In this document: piece after piece, positions 8,169 through 16,206 of the stretch | How the letters are laid out: each line of letters starts with the position of its first letter | Numbering within the stretch: the stretch's first letter is position 1 | Source of the DNA: Nitrospirae bacterium CG2_30_70_394 | Lineage (GTDB): Bacteria; CG2-30-53-67; CG2-30-70-394 | Reading direction: 5' to 3' | NCBI GenBank assembly: GCA_001873295.1 | Contig: MNYW01000098.1 | Location: 1 to 37,155 of the forward strand | Length of the DNA: 37,155 bases | Made by a program: the position numbers and the translations under genes | The notes under the pieces: generated by a model | What the model saw: the letters and a program-made list of their open reading frames with translations, nothing else | The model's database searches: none | What the model was told of the DNA's origin: nothing

Positions 8169-8561
8169 GGCGCGGCGAGGGGGGGTAGCCCGCCAGGCCG
8201 AGAGCGCGACTTGGCTTGGCACGCCGGGCGCGGAGCCGGCCCGCCGCGTCGCGCCGGCCCACCCGCGCAACAGATCCACCGGACGAACTGCGGCGGCCGC
8301 AGCGCTCAGCGGAGGAGAGCGCTTCGGCGCCCCAATCCGCTTCGCCGTCTTGTTCCGATTCTTCGCCGTCGATCGGGACGAGTCCGACAGATGTCTGGTA
8401 GGCCACGCCAACGGCCAGCGCGGGCGCAAAGCAAGAGGGGATGTGTCGCCGCGGCTCTCCAACAACCACCGACGCCACGCGCTCCACACGGTGCGGCAAG
8501 CCACCCTGGAGCGCCCTGGCCTCCCGCACGGGCCGCCCACCCAGCCGCCGGGGACGACGAC

Positions 8562-8843
8562 CTACGCCGTGGGCTCTTCCGTATCCACCGGCAACGGCCC
8601 CGCCGCCTCCAAGTAACGGCGCACCTCCGGGCGGATGAATAGCGCCTCCAGATCCAGACGGCCGATCTCGCGCGCCAGGGCGTGGACCCGCTCGCGCACG
8701 GAGAGCTTGCTGTTGACGATGATCAGCCCCTCGCCGTTGAGGGTGCACGAGCCGGCGGTGAAGTCGGCCCGCTCGTAGCGCACCCGCACCCCAGCCCGCT
8801 CCGCCACCTGTTCTAGCTCTTCAAGAAGCTCCGTCTGCTTCAT
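8562..8843 (-). CDS. Small conserved-looking hypothetical protein
   Basis: A 93-aa soluble protein starting MKQTELLEELEQVAERAGVR. It shows an N-terminal helix, a strand-rich middle (VRVRYERADFTAGSCTLNGE then LIIVNSKLS) and a helix beginning VRERVHALAREIG. The C-terminal part (LEALFIRPEVRRYLEA) is followed by a short acidic tail. The layout resembles small uncharacterised proteins I associate with Deltaproteobacteria, in which an L-x-V-E/R-V-R-Y-E strand is followed by a GGLCR-type turn and I-V-N. I cannot name a family. The ATG at 8843 lacks a clear Shine-Dalgarno, but the longer frame to 8993 reads as non-coding. It is convergent with lysS and divergent from argD. Confidence 0.7.
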   Translation of the reverse strand: MKQTELLEELEQVAERAGVRVRYERADFTAGSCTLNGEGLIIVNSKLSVRERVHALAREIGRLDLEALFIRPEVRRYLEAAGPLPVDTEEPTA

Positions 8844-9208
8844 GGGGCCAGTTTTGGGCGCGCTGGAAAGGGACGCAAGGGAGCGGCGAGTTCTCCCCGG
8901 AGGACTGCGGCGAAGAGGCTGCCCGCAATCTGAGTCGCCGCCGTGCAGAGGGACACGCCCTCCTATTGCTGCCAACGCATGAATGGCGGTCACCCCGCGG
9001 CGACACCCCCCTGCCGGTCACCCCCCTCTGCGTCTCTGCCCCTCCGCGCGCGGCCAACCCTTTCCGGCCACGCCTTCGTCCCAGCCCGAGGAGGGCCGGC
9101 GCCCTCCCGCCCCCGCGTGGCCTTCGTGGTCTCACTTCGCAATGTGCGAATCGTGGGGCCGGGTGGTAAAAGACGCGCCCCGCCACGGCCGGCGGGTGGA
9201 GGTCTCGC
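8844..9208. other. Divergent intergenic region before argD
   Basis: This 365-bp region separates the small minus-strand gene from argD, so it should hold both promoters. The argD-proximal part contains a palindrome and an extended -10 element (annotated separately). The rest is pyrimidine-rich with no supported gene. Confidence 0.45.
9136..9172 (+). promoter_or_regulatory. Putative argD promoter with overlapping palindromic operator
   Basis: TTCGCA-ATG-TGCGAA (9136-9150) is a near-perfect palindrome. Fourteen bases downstream lies TGGTAAAAG (9164-9172), an extended -10 element of the TGn type, which fits initiation near 9179 and the GGAGG site of argD at 9198-9202. The palindrome would sit over the -35 region, where a repressor could block polymerase. 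It does not resemble the ArgR box. Confidence 0.35.
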
Positions 9209-10405
9209 ATGGGTGGGATGGCTGGGTCGTGGATCGAGCGGGCGGATCGGGTGTTGATGCCAACCTACGGGCGGCGGCCCGTGACCTTTGTGCGCGGTGC
9301 GGGGTGTCGTCTGTGGGACGACGCGGGCAAGCGTTATCTCGACCTCGCCGCGGGGATCGGCTGCTGCTGTCTCGGCCATGGCGACGCGCGCCTCGCGGCG
9401 GCGATCGGGGAGCAGGCAGCGCGCCTGATCCAGGTCTCCAACCTCTACTACAGCGAGCCGATGGTGGCGGTGGCAGAGGGGCTGTGCACCCACTCCTTCG
9501 GGGAGCGGGTCTTCTTCTGCAACTCCGGGGCGGAGGCGAACGAGGGGGCGATCAAGCTGGCACGCAAGCGCTCACGCGACCAGTTCGGCCCGGGCCGCTT
9601 CCGGGTCCTCGGCTTCCGCCAGTCGTTTCATGGCCGCACCCTCGCCACCCTCTCGGCCACCGGCCAGGCGAAGGTGTGGAAGGGGTTCGAGCCGCTCGTG
9701 GAGGGGTTCGACTTCGCCGACTACGGCGACCTGGCCTCGGTAGAGCAGGCGCTCACCGACGCCCACTGCGCGATTCTGGTGGAGCCGATCCAGGGCGAGG
9801 GGGGGATCGTGGTGCCGCCCGCCGGTTTCCTCGCCGGGCTGCGCCGACTTTGCGACGAACGCGACCTCACCCTGATCTTCGACTGCGTCCAGTGCGGTAT
9901 GGGGCGCACCGGCAAGCTCTTCGCCCACCAGCACGAGGGGGTGAGGCCGGACGTGATGACCGTGGCCAAGGGGCTCGGCGGCGGGGTGCCGATCGGCGCC
10001 ATCGTCGCCACCGAGGCGGCGGGCACGGTCCTTACCCCGGGGAGCCACGCCTCCACCTTTGGCGGCAACCCGCTGGTGTGCGCCGCCGCCCGGGTGGTCC
10101 TCGACGCCCTCACCGAGGGCGGGGTGATCGCCAACGCCGCCGCCCGCTCCACGCAGTTCTTCGCCGGCCTTGCGGCGATCCAAGGCCGGGTGGCCGGGAT
10201 GGAGGCGGTGCGCGGCCGCGGCCTGATGATCGGCGTCGCCCTCGACGCGCCGGTGGCACCGATTCTCGATCGCCTGCGCGCGGCCGGGGTGATCGCCCTG
10301 GCCGCGGGGGAGCGGGTCCTTCGCCTCCTCCCGCCTCTGGTGATCTCCGCAGCCGAGGTGGAGGAGGGGTTGGCGGCGATCGAACAGGCGCTCCGCCAAA
10401 GGTGA
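9209..10405 (+). CDS. argD: Acetylornithine/succinyldiaminopimelate-type aminotransferase
   Basis: A PLP-dependent class III aminotransferase of 398 aa, the normal ArgD length, converting N-acetylglutamate semialdehyde to N-acetylornithine in arginine synthesis. Visible family features are the N-terminal LMPTYGRRPVTFVRGAGCRLWD, FCNSGAEANEGAIKLAR (phosphate-binding region), SFHGRTLATLSATGQ, VEPIQGEGG (192-200) and the PLP lysine Lys254 in TVAKGLGGG. Asp225 and Gln228 of the D-x-V-Q cofactor motif are present, but the normally invariant Glu between them is Cys226 (FDCVQCGMGRTGK). The protein is also cysteine-rich near the N-terminus (GCCCLGHG, 51-58). The ATG has GGAGG with 6-nt spacing. No other arg gene adjoins. 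A broader-specificity omega-aminotransferase is the main alternative, but length and motifs favour ArgD. Confidence 0.9.
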   Translation: MGGMAGSWIERADRVLMPTYGRRPVTFVRGAGCRLWDDAGKRYLDLAAGIGCCCLGHGDARLAAAIGEQAARLIQVSNLYYSEPMVAVAEGLCTHSFGERVFFCNSGAEANEGAIKLARKRSRDQFGPGRFRVLGFRQSFHGRTLATLSATGQAKVWKGFEPLVEGFDFADYGDLASVEQALTDAHCAILVEPIQGEGGIVVPPAGFLAGLRRLCDERDLTLIFDCVQCGMGRTGKLFAHQHEGVRPDVMTVAKGLGGGVPIGAIVATEAAGTVLTPGSHASTFGGNPLVCAAARVVLDALTEGGVIANAAARSTQFFAGLAAIQGRVAGMEAVRGRGLMIGVALDAPVAPILDRLRAAGVIALAAGERVLRLLPPLVISAAEVEEGLAAIEQALRQR

Positions 10406-10551
10406 TCTCGGCCGGACGGCGGCGGGTGAAGGCGCCCGCATCCTCGCCATCCGGCGCGGTGACCCGCGGGCTCGGACCTGCAGGGCAGTTACCATCTCCC
10501 AACCGCTAGCCGCCTATCGATCCATGCGGCCGCAATCGATCCGCGGACCGC

Positions 10552-12753
10552 TCAGGCGCGGCCGGAGAGGAGGTCGAGGAGGCACTCGTCGAGGACCGCA
10601 AAGTCCACCGGCGGGGTGATCCAGTGGGAGATCCCCGCCGGCGGGAACTCGCCCTTGTCGGCCACCACGCAGACGGTGACCCCGGCGACCCCCTCGGTGA
10701 TTTCCTGCGCCACCTGCGGGCGTGCCAGCACAACCGCCCCCGCTCCCGCCCGGACCACGGTGGCAAGGGCCTCGCCCTCCGCCACGGTCACCACCGAAAT
10801 GCGGTGCTCGGCGAGGTGGGCCAGCCACCCCGGCGGCAGGAGGGAGGCACAGCCGGCGACCAGCAGCGACTCGCCGGCGAGGCGCGCGACGACCTCGTCC
10901 ACGGGGGTGATGGGGGTGAGGCGGCTCTTGCCGGTCGGCCCCCGGCCGGCGACCCGGTCGAGGAGGTGGCCGGCACTGAGGATGGGCCGGACGCGCCCAT
11001 CGCCAAGGAGGGTGGCGCCGGCGTAGAGGGGCAGGGTTTGGACCAGCGGGTGGGGCGGCTTCACGAAGATCTCTTCGTGGTCAACGATCTCGTCCACCAA
11101 AATCGCCGCGGCGCGGTCGAGGACGCGCAGGACGAGGATCGGCCGATCGAGCCAGCCGCTCGACCACTGCTGCGGCAGGTGCAGGAGGCCGTCGAGCCGG
11201 CAGAGGGGCACCGTGCGTTCGCCGAGGGTGAGGAAGCGCCCCTCGCGCGCCAGGACCACCTCGGCGCTCCGCCCCCCCTTGGCCATCTCGAGGCTGTCCA
11301 TGAGGAAGATCAGCTCCTGGCCGCCGGCCCGCACCCGCATCGCCTGGGCGATGTCGAGCGACGACGGCAACGACAGGGTGATGGTGGTACCGCGGCCACG
11401 CTCGGTGTGGACTTCCACCTGCCCCTTGAGGGCCTCCATCGCGTTCTTCACCACGTCCATGCCGACGCCCCGGCCAGAGACCGCGCTCACCTTGCGGGCG
11501 GTGGAGAAACTCGGGCGGAAGATCAGTTGCAGCCAGTCATGCTCGCGATAGCGGGCCGCCTCGGCCGCACTCACCACGCCGGTCGTTAGCGCCTTCTCCC
11601 GAATCTGCGCGAGGTCGATGCCGCCTCCGTCGTCCGCCACCTCCACCACCACCCGCCCGCACTCGGTGCGCGCCGACAGGCGGATCTCTCCCACTTCATT
11701 CTTGCCCGCCCGGCGCCGCTCTTCGGGCGACTCGATGCCGTGGGAGACGGCATTGCGGATGATGTGCAAGAGGGAATCGACCACCTTCTCGGCGACCCCG
11801 CGGTCGATCTCCGTCTGCTCGCCGGTGCGCACCAGGCGCACCTCCTTGGCCTCAGCGGTGGCGGCGTCGCGGATAATCCGCGGCACCCGATCGAAGACCG
11901 CAGTCACCGGGATCATGCGTACCTGGGTCACCAGGTTCTTCAGCTCCAGGGTGTGCTTGGCGAGGACGTCGCCCTGCCCGGTCACCGTGTTGATCGCGGC
12001 GGCAAGGTTGCCGGCGAGGCGGTCGAGCTCCCCGCGCACCGGCAGAATCTCCTCCTCGACCTTGTGATGAACCTGGCGCAGCGCCTCGCCCGCCCCGCCA
12101 CCGAGGGTCGCCGCCTGGCGCGCCATCTCCCGTTCGAGGTGCACCGTGCCGCTGCCAAAGAGAAAGGCGAGTTGCTCCAGCTCGCGCTGAATCCGCTCCA
12201 AGCTGACCATCGCCTCCTGGAGGATGTTCTTGCTGATGATCAACTCACCAACGCCATTGATCAGGCCGTTGAGCTTGGCGGTGTCGACGCGAATCGTCTG
12301 CAACGGCTCACCGGTTCCACGCGCCTCGGGCGGCGGCACGGGACGCCTCCCCACCGCCGGCGCCACGGCGCCGGCCACCGGCGTCTCGGCGGTAAAGGCG
12401 GCCAGGCGCGCCTGATACGGCTCGACCCCGGTCTCGTCGCCGGCGAGGGCGTGCTGGATACAGTCGACCCCCTCCAACAGGAGGGTGACCAGACCGCCAC
12501 TGACCGCAACCGCCTCGCTCTGCACCGCCCCGAGGAGGTCCTCCATGCGGTGCGCGACCTGGGCAATGGCGGTGAGCTCCATCATCGCCGCCGACCCCTT
12601 CAGGGTGTGGGCGGCGCGGAAGAGGGCCTGCACCACCGCCGGCTCACCAGCCGCATCCTCCAAGCGGAGGAGGCCATCGGAGAGGGTCTGGAGAAGCTCG
12701 CCCGCCTCCTGCTGAAAGATGGAGCGGACCTGCGCGCGGTCAAAGCCGGCCAT
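10552..12753 (-). CDS. cheA: Chemotaxis-type histidine kinase CheA with degenerate C-terminal receiver
   Basis: A 733-aa CheA, the kinase of the chemosensory operon. In order it has an HPt domain (about 5-105, phospho-His49 in AAHTLKGSAAMM), a Pro/Ala linker with no P2 domain, and an unusually long dimerisation/coiled-coil region (about 153-290, from IRVDTAKLNGLINGVGELI to RMIPVTAVFDR). The ATPase domain follows (N box LHIIRNAVSHGIE 329-341, G1 DDGGGID 374-380, SGRGVGMDVV 426-435), then a CheW-like P5 domain (about 465-605). A final ~105-residue segment (628-731) has the alternating strand/helix pattern of a receiver but lacks the acidic pair, the phospho-Asp (Ala677 in AVVLARP) and the Lys (Pro714 in WITPPVD). 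The long P3 and terminal receiver are traits of ChpA-type kinases of type IV pilus systems. The ATG is 7 nt after the receptor stop. Last gene of the operon. Confidence 0.93.
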   Translation of the reverse strand: MAGFDRAQVRSIFQQEAGELLQTLSDGLLRLEDAAGEPAVVQALFRAAHTLKGSAAMMELTAIAQVAHRMEDLLGAVQSEAVAVSGGLVTLLLEGVDCIQHALAGDETGVEPYQARLAAFTAETPVAGAVAPAVGRRPVPPPEARGTGEPLQTIRVDTAKLNGLINGVGELIISKNILQEAMVSLERIQRELEQLAFLFGSGTVHLEREMARQAATLGGGAGEALRQVHHKVEEEILPVRGELDRLAGNLAAAINTVTGQGDVLAKHTLELKNLVTQVRMIPVTAVFDRVPRIIRDAATAEAKEVRLVRTGEQTEIDRGVAEKVVDSLLHIIRNAVSHGIESPEERRRAGKNEVGEIRLSARTECGRVVVEVADDGGGIDLAQIREKALTTGVVSAAEAARYREHDWLQLIFRPSFSTARKVSAVSGRGVGMDVVKNAMEALKGQVEVHTERGRGTTITLSLPSSLDIAQAMRVRAGGQELIFLMDSLEMAKGGRSAEVVLAREGRFLTLGERTVPLCRLDGLLHLPQQWSSGWLDRPILVLRVLDRAAAILVDEIVDHEEIFVKPPHPLVQTLPLYAGATLLGDGRVRPILSAGHLLDRVAGRGPTGKSRLTPITPVDEVVARLAGESLLVAGCASLLPPGWLAHLAEHRISVVTVAEGEALATVVRAGAGAVVLARPQVAQEITEGVAGVTVCVVADKGEFPPAGISHWITPPVDFAVLDECLLDLLSGRA

Positions 12754-12760
12754 GGGTGGA

Positions 12761-14650
12761 TCACCCGACCGTGGTCGGCACGTCGCGGCGGGCAGGGGCG
12801 ATCGCTGCCGTCTTCTCGCCCTTCTCCGCCGCCGCGGGAGACGCGCTCGTTACCCCCTCGGGCGGGTCGAGTTGCAGGCGGTTGAGCCGCTTGATGCTCG
12901 CCTCGACGGTGCGGGTGATGGCGGCGAGGTCGTTGCTCATCGACTCCAAGGTGGCGGTGGAAGAGGCGGCGCGATCGCCGATCTGGCGGGTGGTGACGTG
13001 CAGATCGCGGGCCGCCTGGTCGATCTCCGCCAGCCGCTCTTCCACCACCACCGCATGTACGCGGGCGCTCTTGGCGCTGTCGACCAGGTCGTTGAACGAG
13101 GCCAGGGCCGCCTCCACCATCACCTTGTTGCCGGAGAGCTCGGAGCCTGTGGTATCGATCAGGGCAAGGGCGGCGCTGGTGTCCTCGGTCACCGTCTCCA
13201 CCATCCTCTGAATCTCCGCCGCGGTCTCGGTCACCTTCACCGCCAGCTTGCGGATCTCATCGGCGACCGCGGCAAAACCGCGCCCCTGCTCGCCGGCCCG
13301 CGACGCCTCTAACGCGGCGTTGAGGGCGAGAAGGTTGGTCTGCCCCGACACCTCGGCAATGAGCTCGGTGAGCTTGCCAATCTCCATTCCCTGTTGCGAC
13401 AGACCGCTCACCTTGTTCGCCACCTGGCGCGCCCCCTCATCTGCCTTCTCGTAGAGGTCGGTCACCACCTGCATCACCGACCCCTCGCCGGTCTCACTCA
13501 CCGAGGCAAGGAAGGCGAGGGCCTCCTGCTCGCCGGCGATCGCCTGATTCGCGCTGTTGATGTGTTTGAGGATCTCTTCAATCTGGTTGGTAAGGTGGTC
13601 CGCGTGGATCCGGCACTCGTTGCTCTTCAAGGTGGCGTCACGGCCGCCGGCAGTGAGGCTGCGACCGCGGTTGTTCGTCGCCTCCGCGGCCTGGCGCAGG
13701 CTCGACAGGAACTCGCGCAGCTCTTGGACGGTGACGTTGAAGATCTCCCGGGCGTGTTTGAGGGCGACCCCTGACCCCTCCATCTGCACCTTCAGATCGC
13801 CGCCGCGCAGGCGCGCCAACGCCTTTTCTAGGTCCCGCATCTCGTGCTGGCGCCGGGAGCCCTCATCGGCCCCCTTCTCCATCCGCCCCTTCAGACTCCA
13901 CACCGCGCTGTTGAAGGCGGCCTCCAGCCGCCCCACCTCGCCACTCCCCACCCGCGGGACCTTGGCGTCCAAGAGCCCCTGGCCAACCTTTTGCAGGCGC
14001 GCGCTCACCGCCAGGATGCGGCGGGTTACCGGGCCGGTGAGCAGGAAGACGACCATCGCCAAGATGAGGGGAATCGCCACCGCCCACGCCGCCTGCTCCA
14101 AACGGAAGCGGTTCACCTGGATCGCCAGGGTCGCATCGGCGCGCACCAGGTGGAGATACGGGGCACCCTTGGCCAGCGGGATGGCGACCACCAGCCAGCG
14201 CTCACCGAGCTCACCATCGGTCCACACGCCATGGCCCGCGGCGGCGGCCGATCGGGCGATCGTGGCCTTGACCGCCTCGGGCAGACTCTTGTCAGGGGTG
14301 GAGGCGACCACCTTGCCATTCGGGTCGGAGAGGAAGAGGGCGTCCACCCCGGGCAGACGCCACATGCGTTTCAGCCACCCATCCACCTTATCCGGGCCGC
14401 GCCCGACAGCGCCCGCAACACTGTCGGGAAGGTCAACGACGAGGGCAGAGGCGATCGCCTCCTGGCCACGCACGAAGGCAGCCTCACCGGCCTGGCGATA
14501 CGCCTCCTGAGCCACATAGAGCCAAGCACCGCACACCAGGGCGGCAGCGACCGCCAACTTGATGCTCCAGGCGAACCGACAAGAGCCGCCCCGCGGGACC
14601 GCCTCCGCCTGCTCGACCTGGACGTTTCCCGTGGCCTGCGTGCTGCTCAT
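12761..14650 (-). CDS. Methyl-accepting chemotaxis protein (transmembrane chemoreceptor)
   Basis: A 629-aa receptor. TM1 is at about 28-47, a periplasmic domain at about 48-183 (with [19 protein letters not shown] and [18 protein letters not shown], the pattern of a single Cache/PAS-like sensor), TM2 at about 186-207, then a HAMP region (208-260). The cytoplasmic helical hairpin carries the conserved tip [20 protein letters not shown] and [15 protein letters not shown], which bind CheA and CheW. There is no C-terminal CheR-docking pentapeptide; the protein ends PTTVG after a Pro/Ala/Lys-rich tail. The ATG overlaps the cheW stop codon (ATGA), giving translational coupling. In Pil-Chp systems this position is held by PilJ, but PilJ has a longer periplasmic region, so I name only the general class. 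The ligand is unknown. Confidence 0.94.
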   Translation of the reverse strand: MSSTQATGNVQVEQAEAVPRGGSCRFAWSIKLAVAAALVCGAWLYVAQEAYRQAGEAAFVRGQEAIASALVVDLPDSVAGAVGRGPDKVDGWLKRMWRLPGVDALFLSDPNGKVVASTPDKSLPEAVKATIARSAAAAGHGVWTDGELGERWLVVAIPLAKGAPYLHLVRADATLAIQVNRFRLEQAAWAVAIPLILAMVVFLLTGPVTRRILAVSARLQKVGQGLLDAKVPRVGSGEVGRLEAAFNSAVWSLKGRMEKGADEGSRRQHEMRDLEKALARLRGGDLKVQMEGSGVALKHAREIFNVTVQELREFLSSLRQAAEATNNRGRSLTAGGRDATLKSNECRIHADHLTNQIEEILKHINSANQAIAGEQEALAFLASVSETGEGSVMQVVTDLYEKADEGARQVANKVSGLSQQGMEIGKLTELIAEVSGQTNLLALNAALEASRAGEQGRGFAAVADEIRKLAVKVTETAAEIQRMVETVTEDTSAALALIDTTGSELSGNKVMVEAALASFNDLVDSAKSARVHAVVVEERLAEIDQAARDLHVTTRQIGDRAASSTATLESMSNDLAAITRTVEASIKRLNRLQLDPPEGVTSASPAAAEKGEKTAAIAPARRDVPTTVG

Positions 14651-15150
14651 ACGACCTCCACGACCGGGCTAAAGCTCCGCATCAAACGCTCCACCAGGTG
14701 GCGTGTGTCGAGAATCCACACCCACGGCGGCGTGGCCGCCATCCCGCCGAGCCGATCGCCGCCCACCCGGCGCAAGGCACCCCCGAGGGGGGCGTCCTCC
14801 ATGGTTGGGGCGTGGGTCGACCCGACCGGGAGATCGCCCATGTCGCGGACGGCGTCCACCCCCACCGCAATCTGCGGTCCCTCCCCCTGCACGACCATCA
14901 CCTGCATGCGCGGCATCACCGGGATCGAGATCCACGGACCGAGATCGACCACCGGCAGGATCTCGCCACGGAAGTTCATCAACCCGACGAGCCCCGCGGG
15001 CACCTCGGTCAACCGCGTGATCAGCGGCTCGCGCACCACCTCGAAGAGGGCGGCGACCGGAACCCCCACCACCTCCCCGGCGACGGAGAAGAGGCACAGC
15101 CGCTGGGCCGTTTCGGTTTGCGCCGCCACCTGTTGCACCTCGCTGGCCAC
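14647..15150 (-). CDS. cheW: CheW-like coupling protein (PilI position)
   Basis: A single CheW domain of about 167 aa that links the receptor to CheA. Family features are the N-terminal strand [24 protein letters not shown], the conserved [19 protein letters not shown] (the CheW/P5 core with N-x-R-G-x-I-L-P-V) and [17 protein letters not shown] prefer GTG at 15150 because GGGAG lies 5 nt upstream; GTG at 15156 is an in-frame alternative with poor spacing. It begins 9 nt after the stop of the tandem-receiver gene and overlaps the receptor start by 4 nt. The end of the protein ([16 protein letters not shown]) is typical of PilI/CheW proteins. Confidence 0.92.
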   Translation of the reverse strand: MASEVQQVAAQTETAQRLCLFSVAGEVVGVPVAALFEVVREPLITRLTEVPAGLVGLMNFRGEILPVVDLGPWISIPVMPRMQVMVVQGEGPQIAVGVDAVRDMGDLPVGSTHAPTMEDAPLGGALRRVGGDRLGGMAATPPWVWILDTRHLVERLMRSFSPVVEVV

Positions 15151-15159
15151 GCCCACTCC

Positions 15160-16206
15160 CTACCGGCTACCGACCGGGACACGGCTGCGGATCTCCTCCA
15201 GCACCTCCTGGAGGCGCCGGTCGAGGAGGGTGATCAGGCGCTCCTCCATCGCCGCGAGCTGGGCATCGAGGTGGCTGCGCAGGGCCTCGACCACCTCCCC
15301 GTTGCCAACGGTGTCCGTTGCCAGGGGCGCCGTGGTCGCGTGGCTGGGCGCGGCCGCCACCGGCTGGTCGCCGGCGGCCACCGCAGGACCCGCCCTGTGG
15401 CTGGAGGCCTGGAGGGCATCACGCACCTCGGCGACGAGTTGATCAGGCTGGAACGGCTTGGTGAGGTAGTGGTGGATCCCCAGGGTCTGGACGAACTGCT
15501 CCCCCACCGCCTCGCCTTTGGAGGAGACGAGGATGATCGGGATGTCGCGGGTGGCCGGCTCCTCGCGCAGGGTCTTGCTCACCTGGAAGCCATTCACCTC
15601 CGGCATGATGAAGTCCACGAGGACCACGTCCGGATGGATCTGGCGCGCCAGCTCGATCCCCTTGGCGCCACCGGCGGCGGTGCGCACGGTAAAGCCGGCG
15701 TTGACGAGGATCATCTCCACCAGGCGGAGGATGGTGGGGCTGTCGTCGATGGAGAGGACCACCGGCCGCCCGGACGCCTTGTCCTCTTCCTCGGCCGCCG
15801 GCGCCTTGTCGACCGGCGCCGTCACCCCGGTGCGCCGTTCGCCAAGGATCTCCGAGAGCTTGGCGAGAAGCTCTTCCGCCTTGAACGGCTTAGTGCAGTA
15901 GTGGCGGACGCCGAGGGTGGCGATGAACTTGTCCCCCACCGCCTCCCCCTTGGAGGAGACGAGGATGATCGGGATGGCACGGGTCTCCGGGTTGTCGTGC
16001 AGCGCCTTGCACACCTGAAGGCCGTTCATCTCCGGCATGATGAAGTCCACGAGGATCACGTCGGGGTGGATCTCCGCCGCCATCTCCACCCCACGGCGGC
16101 CGTCGTTGGCCACGTGGACCTCGTATCCCGCCGCCTGGCCGATCATCTCGATCAACCGCAAGACGGTGGGGCTATCGTCGATGCTCAGGATGCGGGCAAT
16201 AGCCAA
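15160..16206 (-). CDS. Tandem-receiver response regulator (PilG-PilH-like fusion)
   Basis: A 348-aa protein with two CheY-like receivers and no DNA-binding or enzymatic output. Receiver 1 (about 4-122) has DD at 10-11, Asp54 (VILVDFIMPEMNG), Ser84-Ser85 and Lys106. Receiver 2 (about 148-266) has DD at 154-155, Asp198 (VVLVDFIMPEVNG) and Lys250. Both look phosphorylatable. The two are strikingly alike (SIDDSPT-x-LRL, IPIILVSSKGEAVG in each), and the DNA is near-identical over runs such as 15515-15543 and 15950-15976, a sign of internal duplication. An Ala/Pro linker leads to a C-terminal amphipathic helix (about 305-345), a possible oligomerisation or docking segment. The start is TTG at 16206, backed by AAGGAG 6 nt upstream. 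First gene of the chemosensory operon, where separate pilG and pilH stand in Pil-Chp clusters. Confidence 0.92.
   Translation of the reverse strand: MAIARILSIDDSPTVLRLIEMIGQAAGYEVHVANDGRRGVEMAAEIHPDVILVDFIMPEMNGLQVCKALHDNPETRAIPIILVSSKGEAVGDKFIATLGVRHYCTKPFKAEELLAKLSEILGERRTGVTAPVDKAPAAEEEDKASGRPVVLSIDDSPTILRLVEMILVNAGFTVRTAAGGAKGIELARQIHPDVVLVDFIMPEVNGFQVSKTLREEPATRDIPIILVSSKGEAVGEQFVQTLGIHHYLTKPFQPDQLVAEVRDALQASSHRAGPAVAAGDQPVAAAPSHATTAPLATDTVGNGEVVEALRSHLDAQLAAMEERLITLLDRRLQEVLEEIRSRVPVGSR

Larger units (their letters stand above)
8059..8561. other. Non-coding region downstream of lysS
   Basis: This 503-bp stretch lies between lysS and the convergent small gene at 8562-8843. It contains the two 36-bp direct repeats and is otherwise featureless GC-rich sequence. 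Frames of up to 171 codons are open on the plus strand, but they lack ribosome sites and have Arg/Pro/Ala-dominated random composition. I see no RNA gene. Confidence 0.6.

Noticed and set aside
15160-16206. Tandem receivers as two genes joined by a sequencing frameshift
   Set aside because: The linker (about residues 123-147) is open and in frame, with no internal start preceded by a ribosome site, so a true fusion is the simpler reading.
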